DNA of 64,000 bases, taken from Cellulophaga sp. HaHa_2_95 (GTDB lineage Bacteria > Bacteroidota > Bacteroidia > Flavobacteriales > Flavobacteriaceae). Below the pieces are notes generated by a model. It searched no databases, was not told where the DNA came from, and saw only the letters and a program-made list of their open reading frames with translations. Position 1 is the first letter of the stretch; each line of letters starts with the position of its first letter. Both the position numbers and the translations under genes were made by a program. Below are positions 53,399 to 62,768 of this stretch, piece by piece. Where the stretch lies: positions 2,046,001-2,110,000 of the forward strand of contig NZ_CP058988.1 in NCBI RefSeq assembly GCF_019278565.1. Direction: 5' to 3'.

Positions 53399-55285
53399 AT
53401 GCAAGCTATAAAGCATCCATTGATCCGTAAAGCTTTTATGTTAGTGCTTTTAGTAAGCCTATGCATTTCGTGTACCAAGGAGGTCAAATTATTTACGGAG
53501 GTAGAATTTGAATTGATCACCTCCAATACCAATCAAGGATATCTAAACGGACTACTGACCACAACTTTAGAAGTTATTCCGGAAGAGGTATTAGAAGAGA
53601 TAAGCTATGGATTTACGTATAGTATTAACAATGGCGAAGGATATTTTGTAGATGCGAATGGAGTACTACTAGCTGAGAACTCTAAAATCACCTTGAATTC
53701 ACTCGCCACAAGGCTGTCGTATATTGGTACAAGTGTGGGCGACCATGAAGTGAAAATTATAGCATCAGATAATTATGGGGAGGAAAAAGAGGAAACCTTA
53801 CTGTATATTATTGATGAGGTTTCTGTCATATGGACCGCTACAAGCACCGCTACGCAGGTAGAACTTGGTAAAACAGTAGTTATTGTTGTCAATTTTGAAA
53901 TAGATGATACAGAAAGCGGGATTAGCTTTGTGCGAAATTACAAGTTAGAATCCTCCCAAGGAGAATTAAAAGATAATGATACAGAAAATAGTATTGTTTT
54001 AAACGAGGATGTTCAAATTGCTCCAGGGACGTATACGGTAGATTTTACACCGAGTACTTTAGGAATTGTACCTATAAACTTTGTTTTAATTGACAGCAAC
54101 AATCAAGAGCGTAATGTTATACTAAGCTTTGAGGTAGTTGAAGATATTATTGATACTATGGCTCCAGAGCTTACTATTTTAGGCGATAATCCTATTGACT
54201 TGTTTCTGGGAGTTACCTATCAAGATGAGGGAGCAACAGCTTTAGATGATATTGATGGAGATATAAGCTCTGAGATAACGGTTGATGTTTCTCAGGTGGA
54301 TACTACAGTAGAAGATGCCTATGAAGTAAAATATACTGTTTCTGATGATGATGGAAATATTGCCACGGCTTCGCGTATGGTAAACGTTGTTCGTGATCCT
54401 AACGGCAATCAGCCTCCGATGGCGAATGATATCACTAGAGCAGGTACCAATACAGAAGCAACAATTTTTTCCGTTTTGGACGCTACCAGTGATCTGGAAT
54501 CAGATCCAATTGCTATAATAAGTCTTGGAAGTGTTATTCCAACGGAAGCGGGCACGGTTTCTTTTACAGGGGGAGATATTAGTTTTAGCCCTTCAGCTGG
54601 TTATGTGGGTACGGCGGAGTTTACCTACACTATAAATGATGGCAAGATATGGAATGAAGCCACAGGAACTGTCGTGTTAACAATAACGCAAGGGAACCGT
54701 AAACCGGTGGCGGTGGCAGAATTGTTGCCAGACTATAATCCAACAACCTTGACTAGAAACTTTAGTGGTGCTGGCTCGTCTGATCCTGATGGTGATATAT
54801 TGAGTTATTCTTGGAGTTTTGGAGATCCTTCTAATCCTATTTCAGGATCAATTGGGGAAAATGCATCTTGGCCTTTTACCGCTGCAGGTACTTATCAAGT
54901 AACCTTAACGGTATTTGATGGTAACGGAGAGCAAAATTCAGACACGATTGAGGTGGTCGTTGAAGAGCCTTCTAATATTATTTTTTCTGATGGGAAGATT
55001 GCACAATCTATTTATGTTCAGGAATTTGGAGGGATAAAAACAGATGGTACAGTTTCTATTGTGAATAATTCGGCTAGTTTTATAATTAGAGCTCAAGGAT
55101 TACAAGCTAGTACGGTATTTATAATAGATGGAGTAGAATACTCCGTAGGATCTTTTGGATTTGGCAGTGATAAAACTGTAGAGACCCCTGTTTTTCCTAT
55201 AGGCACTTATACTTATGAGTTACAAGTTTTTAATTCTTCGGGAATTGGCGGTGATGCATTTGGGAATGTTAGTGAAAATAAATAA
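53399..55285 (+). CDS. Secreted lipoprotein with immunoglobulin-like and PKD domains
   Basis: 628 aa. Lipoprotein signal LVLLVSLCISCTKEV with Cys near residue 25. Two N-terminal beta-rich repeats (about 30-240), then a DUF5011-like domain, APELTILGDNPIDLFLGVTY followed by LDDIDGDISSEITV (about 250-330), a tandem-95/cadherin-like stretch GTVSFTGGDISFSPSAGYVG, and a PKD domain with FSGAGSSDPDGDILSYSWSFG (about 450-525). The C-terminal 100 residues I do not recognise. Likely exposed at the cell surface or periplasm. Monocistronic, without T9SS domain. Confidence 0.78.
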   Translation: MQAIKHPLIRKAFMLVLLVSLCISCTKEVKLFTEVEFELITSNTNQGYLNGLLTTTLEVIPEEVLEEISYGFTYSINNGEGYFVDANGVLLAENSKITLNSLATRLSYIGTSVGDHEVKIIASDNYGEEKEETLLYIIDEVSVIWTATSTATQVELGKTVVIVVNFEIDDTESGISFVRNYKLESSQGELKDNDTENSIVLNEDVQIAPGTYTVDFTPSTLGIVPINFVLIDSNNQERNVILSFEVVEDIIDTMAPELTILGDNPIDLFLGVTYQDEGATALDDIDGDISSEITVDVSQVDTTVEDAYEVKYTVSDDDGNIATASRMVNVVRDPNGNQPPMANDITRAGTNTEATIFSVLDATSDLESDPIAIISLGSVIPTEAGTVSFTGGDISFSPSAGYVGTAEFTYTINDGKIWNEATGTVVLTITQGNRKPVAVAELLPDYNPTTLTRNFSGAGSSDPDGDILSYSWSFGDPSNPISGSIGENASWPFTAAGTYQVTLTVFDGNGEQNSDTIEVVVEEPSNIIFSDGKIAQSIYVQEFGGIKTDGTVSIVNNSASFIIRAQGLQASTVFIIDGVEYSVGSFGFGSDKTVETPVFPIGTYTYELQVFNSSGIGGDAFGNVSENK

Positions 55286-55302
55286 ATTCTTCACAAAATA
55301 GA

Positions 55303-55336
55303 AAAAAAGGGTAAACACTAATGTTGACCCTTTTTT
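55303..55336. terminator. Bidirectional terminator between convergent genes
   Basis: AAAAAAGGGT (55303-55312) pairs with ACCCTTTTTT (55327-55336), with an inner AACA/TGTT helix across a mismatch. It serves the PKD lipoprotein and the S41 peptidase. Confidence 0.88.
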
Positions 55337-55349
55337 AATAGTATGATTC

Positions 55350-56831
55350 TTATTTAATATTTTTCAAACCAGTAACATACATATTGTCTTTTAAAGGAGT
55401 AAACATTTTAGAATTGGAAATTTCATGTATTGGTATACCTTGAGAAAAGTCTCTTTTACTACTTACACCGGTAATTTCTTGTAAAGCTCTAGCTAGTAAT
55501 GGTTCGTTTTCATCACCTAAAATACCTAAATTACCTATTTTTTCCTCCAAGACAATGTCTGGAATTAGGCCAGATGTATAATCTGAAAAATCATCAGCAT
55601 TAGAGCTTTTGCCTATAATAGCTTGGATTGCCCATGAGTTATTGGAATTTATATTTCCTTCCCTGGTATCTCTATAAGTATAATTGAAATCGGGATCATC
55701 AACTAGAGTAGTACTAAATTCATTTTTACCTCTTGTGGTATCTCCAACATGAATAACATCTATATAAGGTGCAAGCCCATTAATTACTAGTTCACTTGCG
55801 GATGCAGAACTGTATAAAGCTATAACATATACCTTATTCAAGTTTAAGGTATTTATAGCATTACCACCAGATGTTGAATTTGTGAAGTAATTATTTAAAT
55901 CATAACCAGCATCTACATAGGCTTGGGTAATTTTAGGATTGTAAATAGTTTTAGAGAATAATTTACTAGTATCCGTATTATATATCATACTAGATAAAGC
56001 TATAGATGAATTTACAGATCCTCCTGGATTATAACGTAAATCTAAAACTAAGTCTGTAATTCCTTGAGCTTTTAAATCTCCAAAAGCGCTATTTAATTCT
56101 TCATCAAAATTAGCAGTGAACCCATTGTATACAACATACCCAATTTTTTTATCACTTTTTGTGATAACTTTAGTTAGAAAAACAGGGTTTTCTACAAAGT
56201 TAGCTTCCTTAGTCAAAGTAATTTCTTCGGTTGTACTTGTTAACGTATTATCAGAATAATCAGCCATGTTTAGCGTATAAGTAGAATTATCGCCAAATAA
56301 TAAATCAACATAATTACTGAGATTTAGTGTTTGCCCATCTACGCCTGTAAAAAAGTCACCTCTAGTAATTGTTGTAGTTGCAGCATTAGAATTTGGGATA
56401 ATATATCGGACATATCCAAATACATTCTCTGTACCTGAAATAATCCCCAGGCCAAATTCAAGACCGTTACTTTGGGATATACCCTCAAAACTTTGAGTTA
56501 ATTCTTTATAATCCTCACTAAAATAGGTGAATCTATCTGCGTCAAATAATATTTTATTTTTTAGAAAATCGGTTGGATTAGCTTCCGAATTTAAAAATGT
56601 TAGATAATTATTTAAGCCGTCTTGCGTATTTGCAAATTTAGTATCCGAAAGGTTGTCAACATTATCCTGCCAGAAATACCAAAGATTCATTGACTTCCAC
56701 ATAAAGTCTTGCACAATTAATTCTGAGCTATCAGGAATTTCGGGGCCTGTTACGACAACTTCATCATCTTTATCAGAACAGGAAACAGCAAATAGGCCTA
56801 GGCCTAAAAACAAAAGGAGAAACTTTTTCAT
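55350..56831 (-). CDS. S41 family peptidase lipoprotein
   Basis: 493 aa from the ATG at 56829-56831 (MKKFLLLFLGLGLFAVSCSDKDD); the frame extends eight codons upstream. Lipobox Cys near residue 18. A PDZ-like region (about 110-200) precedes the S41 catalytic part: LVLDLRYNPGGSVNSSIAL, then YSSASASELVINGLAPYI with the nucleophilic Ser near residue 340, and the Lys in VGDTTRGKNEFSTT. This is the C-terminal-processing/tricorn-like peptidase family. Probably outer-membrane or periplasmic. Monocistronic, divergent from the second ECF operon. Confidence 0.9.
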   Translation of the reverse strand: MKKFLLLFLGLGLFAVSCSDKDDEVVVTGPEIPDSSELIVQDFMWKSMNLWYFWQDNVDNLSDTKFANTQDGLNNYLTFLNSEANPTDFLKNKILFDADRFTYFSEDYKELTQSFEGISQSNGLEFGLGIISGTENVFGYVRYIIPNSNAATTTITRGDFFTGVDGQTLNLSNYVDLLFGDNSTYTLNMADYSDNTLTSTTEEITLTKEANFVENPVFLTKVITKSDKKIGYVVYNGFTANFDEELNSAFGDLKAQGITDLVLDLRYNPGGSVNSSIALSSMIYNTDTSKLFSKTIYNPKITQAYVDAGYDLNNYFTNSTSGGNAINTLNLNKVYVIALYSSASASELVINGLAPYIDVIHVGDTTRGKNEFSTTLVDDPDFNYTYRDTREGNINSNNSWAIQAIIGKSSNADDFSDYTSGLIPDIVLEEKIGNLGILGDENEPLLARALQEITGVSSKRDFSQGIPIHEISNSKMFTPLKDNMYVTGLKNIK

Positions 56832-57041
56832 ATTTTTTTTCTTTAAATATAACACTAATTATACCAAAGTATATCCTACAGTATGCCTCTTGCAGTCCTA
56901 TAAAAGCCGTTTGTATCTTAATATTATGGCACTAAAATAAACACATCTAAAAAATAAAAGAAATTATTTGTAACAAAATTCCTTATACTTCGTCTTCCTA
57001 GTATAAACCACTTAATACTGGTTTACAACAACCCAACCACA

Positions 57042-57551
57042 ATGAAACAGGTAGAATTTTTAAATGTTGTGATGCCTTTCAAAGACAAACTCTTTCGGTT
57101 AGCCAAAAGATTGTTGGTTTCCACAGAGGAAGCAGAGGATGCAACTCAAGAAATATTACTGAAATTATGGACAAAAAATTCTGCCATTGAAGAATATAAA
57201 AATGTAGAAGCTTTTGCCATGACGATGACTAAGAATTTTTGTTTAGACCGATTAAAGTCGAAGCAAGCGGGAAATTTGAAATTAGTTCACAGTAATTATA
57301 AGGATGATAATACATCATTACAAAAGCAAGTAGAAGCCAAGGATAGTATATCATGGGTAGAAAAAATTATGCAAGAGTTGCCAGAACAACAAAAACTGGT
57401 ATTACAATTGCGAGATGTAGAAGAATATGATTATGACGAAATAGCGAAAATGTTAGACATGCAGCCCACCGCAATACGGGTGGCCTTGTCAAGAGCTAGA
57501 AAAACAGTAAGAGAAAAATTAGTAGAAAAACACAGTTATGGAATTGGATAA
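57042..57551 (+). CDS. ECF-type RNA polymerase sigma factor (second)
   Basis: 169 aa. Region 2 LAKRLLVSTEEAEDATQEILLKLW and FAMTMTKNFCLDRLKSKQ; region 4 LPEQQKLVLQLRDVEEYDYDEIAKMLDMQPTAIRVALSRARKTV. Its stop overlaps the next gene by 14 bases, so the operon runs on to the DUF4252 genes. Confidence 0.93.
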   Translation: MKQVEFLNVVMPFKDKLFRLAKRLLVSTEEAEDATQEILLKLWTKNSAIEEYKNVEAFAMTMTKNFCLDRLKSKQAGNLKLVHSNYKDDNTSLQKQVEAKDSISWVEKIMQELPEQQKLVLQLRDVEEYDYDEIAKMLDMQPTAIRVALSRARKTVREKLVEKHSYGIG

Positions 57552-57972
57552 TATAGATAACATACTAGAAAAGTACTTTGATGCAGAAACAACTATAGCA
57601 GAAGAGAAAGCGTTGAAAGAATACTTTGTAAATGGCAGCGTTAAACCGGAGCATGAAAAATATGCGCCGATGTTCACGCACCTTGCAAATGCTAAAGAAG
57701 AGAAATTTACCAAGCAAATACCTTTACAGCAAAAGAAATCAAAAGCCAAGTGGTTTTCGGCAGCAGCAGTAGCTATGTTATTATTGGGTCTGTACTTAGG
57801 TAATAATTACATAGAACAAAAGCGTATAGAAAAAGAGCAAGCAGCGTATGCCTACCAAGAAACAAAAAGAGCTTTGAATTTATTGGCACAAAACTTTAAT
57901 AAAGGAAAAGAAAAGATAGCCTATTTAAAAGAGTTTGAACAAACAAAACAAAAAATTTACAACAATAATTAA
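57538..57972 (+). CDS. Probable anti-sigma factor
   Basis: 144 aa. N-terminal helical region ELDNIDNILEKYFDAETTIAEEK, one membrane helix near residues 72-90 (WFSAAAVAMLLLGLYLGNNY) and a charged helical tail. The 14-base overlap with the sigma gene and the single span support an anti-sigma role; no zinc motif. Confidence 0.75.
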   Translation: MELDNIDNILEKYFDAETTIAEEKALKEYFVNGSVKPEHEKYAPMFTHLANAKEEKFTKQIPLQQKKSKAKWFSAAAVAMLLLGLYLGNNYIEQKRIEKEQAAYAYQETKRALNLLAQNFNKGKEKIAYLKEFEQTKQKIYNNN

Positions 57973-57982
57973 AAAAAAAATC

Positions 57983-58525
57983 ATGAAAAAGTCCCTTATA
58001 CTATTATTCCTAGCCGTTACCCCTTTTATAGGTTTTTCGCAGTCCTTATTTGATAAATACGAGGATTCTGATAATGTATCTGCTGTAATTGTGAACAAAA
58101 GCATGTTTAATCTTTTAAGTAAGATAGATGTAGAAGTAGATGATCAAGATGCTAAAGATTTTATGGACATTGCCAAGAGCGTAAGTAGCCTTAAAGTTTT
58201 TACAACAGAAGATAAAGCTGTAGGAGCAGATATGGCTGTAAATGTGGCGAAGTATTTGAAATCTTCTTCAATGGAAGAGCTAATGCGTGTAAAAGATAAA
58301 GATGCAAACGTGAAATTTTATATCAAAGCAGGTAAAGATGATGACCATGTTAGTGAGTTACTTATGTTTGTTACCGGCGTTAAAAACATACAAGCAGGAG
58401 GTAGAAAGGTAGAAACGGTACTGCTTTCTTTAACAGGAGATATCGATTTAAATAAAATTGGTTCCTTAACAAGTAAAATGAACTTACCCAAAGAACTAAA
58501 TAATGCAGGGAAGAAAAATCAATAA
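57983..58525 (+). CDS. DUF4252 secreted protein (copy 1)
   Basis: 180 aa from the ATG at 57983 (MKKSLILLFLAVTPFIGFSQ), a signal peptide; the frame runs 16 codons further upstream into the anti-sigma gene. The mature part is the DUF4252 family: SLFDKYEDSDNVSAVIVNKSMF, DAKDFMDIAKSVSSLKVFTT, and SMEELMRVKDKDANVKFYIK. Function unknown; found beside ECF sigma factors in Bacteroidota. Confidence 0.85.
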   Translation: MKKSLILLFLAVTPFIGFSQSLFDKYEDSDNVSAVIVNKSMFNLLSKIDVEVDDQDAKDFMDIAKSVSSLKVFTTEDKAVGADMAVNVAKYLKSSSMEELMRVKDKDANVKFYIKAGKDDDHVSELLMFVTGVKNIQAGGRKVETVLLSLTGDIDLNKIGSLTSKMNLPKELNNAGKKNQ

Positions 58526-58549
58526 TTAATCAATCAAAAATCATCAATC

Positions 58550-59095
58550 ATGAAAACAATCAGTTTATTTTTAGTAATCGCAATTTTACCATTATTTGGA
58601 TTTTCTCAATCTATCTTTGATAAATATGAAGATATGGATCGTGTTTCATCTGTAATCGTTAATAAGAGTATGATCAATTTTGTCAGTTCTCTTGGAATAG
58701 ATGAGCATGATCAAGAAGCCAAAGATTTTATGGATATAGCTAAAGGAGTAAAGAGCTTAAAAGTCTTTATGACAGAAGATAAGACGGCATCTTTAGAAAT
58801 GGGGTCTACCGTTAAAAAGTATTTAAAATCTTCTAAAATGGAAGAGCTAATGCGTGTAAAGGATGAAGACGTTAATGTAAAGTTTTATATTAGGGAAGGT
58901 AGAGATAGTGATCATGTAAAAGAACTTTTAATGTTTGTAACTGGTATTGGTAATGTCAAAACAGACCTAAACGGTAGAAACATTGAGACTGTTTTAGTGT
59001 CTATTACAGGAGATATAGATCTAAATAAAATTGGTGCTTTGACTAATAAAATGAATTTGCCGAAAGAATTAAATAAAGCAGGGAAAGCAAAATAA
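58550..59095 (+). CDS. DUF4252 secreted protein (copy 2)
   Basis: 181 aa, signal peptide MKTISLFLVIAILPLFGFSQ. Strongly similar to copy 1: SIFDKYEDMDRVSSVIVNKSM, EAKDFMDIAKGVKSLKVFM, KMEELMRVKDEDVNVKFYI. The coding DNA shares a 24-base identical stretch at 58273 and 58842, so the duplication is fairly recent. Terminator follows. Confidence 0.87.
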   Translation: MKTISLFLVIAILPLFGFSQSIFDKYEDMDRVSSVIVNKSMINFVSSLGIDEHDQEAKDFMDIAKGVKSLKVFMTEDKTASLEMGSTVKKYLKSSKMEELMRVKDEDVNVKFYIREGRDSDHVKELLMFVTGIGNVKTDLNGRNIETVLVSITGDIDLNKIGALTNKMNLPKELNKAGKAK

Positions 59096-59106
59096 TTCAA
59101 TAATAA

Positions 59107-59138
59107 AAAACAGCATTTGGTGCGCCAAATGCTGTTTT
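59107..59138 (+). terminator. Terminator after DUF4252 copy 2
   Basis: AAAACAGCATTTGG (59107-59120) pairs with 59125-59138, 14 bp perfect with a 4-base loop, then CTTT. It would separate copy 3 from the operon or make it less expressed. Confidence 0.88.
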
Positions 59139-59154
59139 CTTTAATTATAATAAA

Positions 59155-59691
59155 ATGAAAAATATAAAGTTTAGTCTCGTAATAGCATGGGTTCTGCTAT
59201 TTTTTAGTTGTTCCTCCACACAAAGTCTGCAGGAATATTATGTAGATAATGCAGAAAACCCTAATTTCTTATCTTTTGATTTGCCAGCGAGTCTTTTAAA
59301 TATAGATCAGGTAGATTTAACCCCAGAGCAGAAGAAAGCTTATACCTCCCTTAAAAAGTTGAATGTATTGGCTTTTAAAAAAACCTTGGAAAATGCAGCT
59401 GATTACGTAGCAGAGAAAGCAAAAGTAAAAGCTATTTTAAAAAATGATAAGTATCAAGAGTTAATGAAGTTGAATACCAGTTACGGTAAAGGTTCTATCA
59501 AATTTTTAGGAGATGATGATGCTATAGATGAGGTTATTATTTATGGTGATACCGATGATAAGGGGTTTGTTTTAGTGCGCGTTTTAGGCGATAATATGAA
59601 CCCTGCTAACTTAATGCAATTAATAAAAGCGATGGAGAAATCTAATTTTGATGGCAAACAGTTAGAAGGTTTGCTAGGTGCCTTCAAATAG
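59155..59691 (+). CDS. DUF4252 lipoprotein (copy 3, divergent)
   Basis: 178 aa. Lipobox VLLFFSCSSTQ with Cys at about residue 19. The fold is like DUF4252, but with weak identity: FLSFDLPASLLNIDQVDLT, KYQELMKLNTSYGKGSIKFLG, and DEVIIYGDTDDKGFVLVRVLG. After a terminator, so possibly on a separate or read-through transcript. Function unknown. Confidence 0.78.
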   Translation: MKNIKFSLVIAWVLLFFSCSSTQSLQEYYVDNAENPNFLSFDLPASLLNIDQVDLTPEQKKAYTSLKKLNVLAFKKTLENAADYVAEKAKVKAILKNDKYQELMKLNTSYGKGSIKFLGDDDAIDEVIIYGDTDDKGFVLVRVLGDNMNPANLMQLIKAMEKSNFDGKQLEGLLGAFK

Positions 59692-59858
59692 AAAATAATT
59701 AAAAAAAGGGAAGCCTCTTTGTCTAAAATATGTAGATGAAGAGTTTTTTTTTGATGCTAATGATAAATGTTTTAACGCTAATAGATATTTTTTTGACTGA
59801 TTATCCGTAATTTGCCAGTAACTATTAACGAATTATTATTAAAACACTAATTACAATT

Positions 59859-60701
59859 ATGGAAGAAAGTGCAGAAATTATTACCGAGACTGCAGGAACG
59901 GCTGACTTATGGATGGCTAAAGGAATTGATTTTGTAACAGATTACGGCCCAAAAATTTTAGGAGCTATAGCCATTTACTTGATTGGTTCATGGGTTATAA
60001 AAAAGCTTATTGGAGCCGTTAGAAAAGTATTGACTAAAGGAAATTACGACGAATCACTACAACGATTTTTATTAAATCTTTTATCATGGGGATTAAAAAT
60101 ATTTTTAATCATCATGGTGATCTCAAAATTGGGTGTAGAAACTACTAGTTTTGCAGCTATTCTTGCGGCAGCAGGTTTAGCGGTAGGTTTAGCATTGCAA
60201 GGATCACTCTCTAATTTTGCTGGTGGTGTTCTTATAATGATTTTTAAGCCTTATAAAATTGGAGATTTAGTAGAGGCACAGGGTGTCTTAGGAAATGTAA
60301 AAGAAATTGAAATTTTCACCACGAAATTAATCACGCCTCAAAACAAATTGGCAATTGTCCCTAATGGAGCAATGGCAAATGGTAATATCATCAACTACAC
60401 CGCAGAAGGCAAAATGCGTGTAGATACTACTGTAGGTATAGGATATGGAGAAGATATGAAGAAAGCAAAAGAAGTGCTTTTAGAAATGCTTGTTGCAAAC
60501 CCTAAGGTTTTAAAAGATCCTGCTCCTTCAGTAAATGTAGAAGCCTTAGCAGATAGCTCTGTAAATTTGGCGGTAAGACCTTACTGTAAGCCAGAAGATT
60601 ACTGGGATGTATACTTTGCAACTATAGAAGGTTCTAAATTGGCTCTTGATAAAGCTAAGATTGAAATTCCTTATCCACATGAAGTACAAATTAATAAGTA
60701 A
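59859..60701 (+). CDS. mscS: Small-conductance mechanosensitive channel
   Basis: 280 aa. Three membrane helices: KILGAIAIYLIGSWVIKKLI, SWGLKIFLIIMVISKLGV and the pore-lining TM3 FAAILAAAGLAVGLALQGSL with its Ala/Gly packing. The beta domain begins IFKPYKIGDLVEAQGVLGNV. This is the MscS type with a short N-terminus, opening under membrane tension. Monocistronic; 167 bases of upstream sequence without a consensus promoter. Confidence 0.95.
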   Translation: MEESAEIITETAGTADLWMAKGIDFVTDYGPKILGAIAIYLIGSWVIKKLIGAVRKVLTKGNYDESLQRFLLNLLSWGLKIFLIIMVISKLGVETTSFAAILAAAGLAVGLALQGSLSNFAGGVLIMIFKPYKIGDLVEAQGVLGNVKEIEIFTTKLITPQNKLAIVPNGAMANGNIINYTAEGKMRVDTTVGIGYGEDMKKAKEVLLEMLVANPKVLKDPAPSVNVEALADSSVNLAVRPYCKPEDYWDVYFATIEGSKLALDKAKIEIPYPHEVQINK

Positions 60702-60720
60702 TCAAATACGTATAGCATAA

Positions 60721-60747
60721 AAAAAGACCGCAATTTGCGGTCTTTTT
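60721..60747. terminator. Bidirectional terminator between mscS and purB
   Basis: AAAAAGACCGC (60721-60731) pairs with GCGGTCTTTTT (60737-60747), with a 5-base loop; A-run and T-run on both sides. Confidence 0.9.
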
Positions 60748-60769
60748 AAATTTATAGAGACACTAGTTA

Positions 60770-62113
60770 CTAAATACCAGTGTAGTTACTTGGTGTAATT
60801 ACTTTTAATTCTTCTTTAATAGCATCAGACACCTCAAGAGTGTCAATAAAGTTAGCGATAGATTGCTGGTTTATCTTTTCATTAGTCCTTGTAAGCCCTT
60901 TTAATGCTTCATATGGATTTGGGTATGCCTCGCGTCTTAAAATGGTCTGTATAGCCTCTGCAACTACAGCCCAGTTGTTCTCTAAATCTTGTTCAAACTT
61001 TTCTTTATTCAGCAATAACTTACTCAATCCTTTTAAAGTAGATTGAAAAGCAATCATGGTATGTGCAAAAGGAACACCAATGTTTCTTAGAACAGTGCTA
61101 TCCGTTAAATCGCGTTGTAATCTAGAAACAGGTAATTTTGCAGATAAATGCTCAAATATAGCATTCGCAATACCTAAGTTACCTTCAGAATTTTCAAAAT
61201 CTATCGGGTTAACTTTATGTGGCATAGCAGAAGAACCAACTTCACCTGCTTTAATTTTTTGCTTAAAGTAATCCATGGATACATAGGTCCAGAAATCACG
61301 ATCTAAATCGAGTATAATTGTATTTATTCTTTTTAAGGTATCAAACAAAGCCGCCATATGGTCGTAATGTTCAATTTGAGTAGTAGGGAAAGAGTGGTAA
61401 AGTCCTAATTTTTCTTGTACAAATTCTTGTCCAAATTCTTGCCAGTTGATAGCAGGATATGCTACTTTATGAGCATTGTAATTACCTGTAGCACCACCAA
61501 ATTTTGCAGCGCTAGGAATATCATTCAGTAAATTGAATTGTTCTTTTAAACGTACTACATAAACCTGAATTTCTTTTCCTAAGCGGGTAGGAGAAGCAGG
61601 TTGTCCGTGAGTACGTGCCAACATAGGTATTGCTTTCCATTCTGATGCTAAAGCTTCTAGTTCTTCTAAAACTTCAAAATATTGTGGTACATATACTTCA
61701 TTCATAGCTTCTTTTAAAGAAAGAGGAATAGCAGTATTGTTAATATCTTGAGAGGTTAAACCAAAATGGATAAACTCTTTATAAGCTTGAAGTCCTAATC
61801 CGTCAAATTTATTTTTGATAAAATATTCAACAGCTTTAACGTCGTGGTTGGTTGTTTTTTCAATCTCTTTAATGGCTAAAGCATCGTCAGAAGAAAAATT
61901 AGTATAGATTTCTCTTAATGCCTCAAATTTAGAAGTATCAAAACTAGAAAGTTGTGGTAATGGAATTTCGCATAAAGCAATGAAATATTCGATTTCTACA
62001 CGAACGCGGTATTTTATTAATGCTTCTTCAGAAAAATAATCAGCTAAATTTTCAACTTTGTTTCTGTAACGACCGTCTATCGGAGAAATCGCATTCAGTT
62101 TGTTTAAAGACAT
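60770..62113 (-). CDS. purB: Adenylosuccinate lyase
   Basis: 447 aa. It acts twice in purine synthesis, on SAICAR and adenylosuccinate. Fumarase/aspartase signature GSSAMPHKVNPIDFENSEGN at about residues 282-300, with the catalytic Ser; MLARTHGQPASPTRLGKEI and TTNHDVKAVEYFI complete the active site. Normal length. Its own -7 element lies 33 bases upstream. Confidence 0.97.
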   Translation of the reverse strand: MSLNKLNAISPIDGRYRNKVENLADYFSEEALIKYRVRVEIEYFIALCEIPLPQLSSFDTSKFEALREIYTNFSSDDALAIKEIEKTTNHDVKAVEYFIKNKFDGLGLQAYKEFIHFGLTSQDINNTAIPLSLKEAMNEVYVPQYFEVLEELEALASEWKAIPMLARTHGQPASPTRLGKEIQVYVVRLKEQFNLLNDIPSAAKFGGATGNYNAHKVAYPAINWQEFGQEFVQEKLGLYHSFPTTQIEHYDHMAALFDTLKRINTIILDLDRDFWTYVSMDYFKQKIKAGEVGSSAMPHKVNPIDFENSEGNLGIANAIFEHLSAKLPVSRLQRDLTDSTVLRNIGVPFAHTMIAFQSTLKGLSKLLLNKEKFEQDLENNWAVVAEAIQTILRREAYPNPYEALKGLTRTNEKINQQSIANFIDTLEVSDAIKEELKVITPSNYTGI

Positions 62114-62145
62114 TTTATAGAAATTGATTGGTTTTATAGAAGCGG

Positions 62146-62153
62146 CAAATATA
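62146..62153 (-). promoter_or_regulatory. -7 promoter element of purB
   Basis: TATATTTG on the minus strand, exact TAnnTTTG, 33 bases upstream of the ATG. The -33 region has no TTG at the right spacing. Confidence 0.5.
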
Positions 62154-62207
62154 GGGATTCCTTAAGCACCTAAAAAGTTAACAAGTAAATAAATACATGG
62201 ATTTGAT

Positions 62208-62768
62208 CTATTTTATTTTGGCTAAGGTGAGTCTAGCTCTGGCTTTGTATGCAGCACTCCCTTTTGGGTAGTTTTGTTCTAGAATGATTTTTAACTCGGG
62301 TAAAATCCATTTAAACTTTTCACCCAATAGTAATAAGCTTGTCATAGCATATGCTTGTGCTGCTACTTTTTGATCAGTAATGAGCCAATCAAAGCATGCT
62401 GCGGTAATTTTTTCAAGATGCTTTTTAGTCAAGGCGTCTTGAGTTGTATTTGGGGTCTTTGAAAAATAACTTTTGGTTAAGTATTCGCAGATTTTTGCCA
62501 TAGGACGTACTGCAGAGTCTAAATATACGCTAGTTAAGTTCTTGGAAAAAGTGTCTAAATGTGGAAAAATAAAGGGCAAATTTTCCTTGGCTGTAAATTC
62601 TAAAACCCAAGATGCTTTGCAAGATATTGGGTCGTTAATAGTAAAGGCAACTTTTAATAGTGGCGTAATTAATTCAGGATTATTGGAAATTACTCCAGCC
62701 ATTTCAGCTCTTTTTTCTTTAGAGTGGTTCACGTAATTTAAAGAAGTATAGAGCTCTTGCGTAGTCAT
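62208..62768 (-). CDS. Helical-repeat (HEAT-like) protein of unknown function
   Basis: 186 aa, all helical: ELITPLLKVAFTINDPISCK, SWVLEFTAKENLPFIFPHLD and ITDQKVAAQAYAMTSLLLLG suggest HEAT-type repeats. Databases may label it adenylosuccinate lyase by neighbourhood, but no lyase motif exists. Its start codon overlaps the stop of the sirtuin gene by one base (TAATG), so the two are translationally coupled. Confidence 0.72.
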   Translation of the reverse strand: MTTQELYTSLNYVNHSKEKRAEMAGVISNNPELITPLLKVAFTINDPISCKASWVLEFTAKENLPFIFPHLDTFSKNLTSVYLDSAVRPMAKICEYLTKSYFSKTPNTTQDALTKKHLEKITAACFDWLITDQKVAAQAYAMTSLLLLGEKFKWILPELKIILEQNYPKGSAAYKARARLTLAKIK

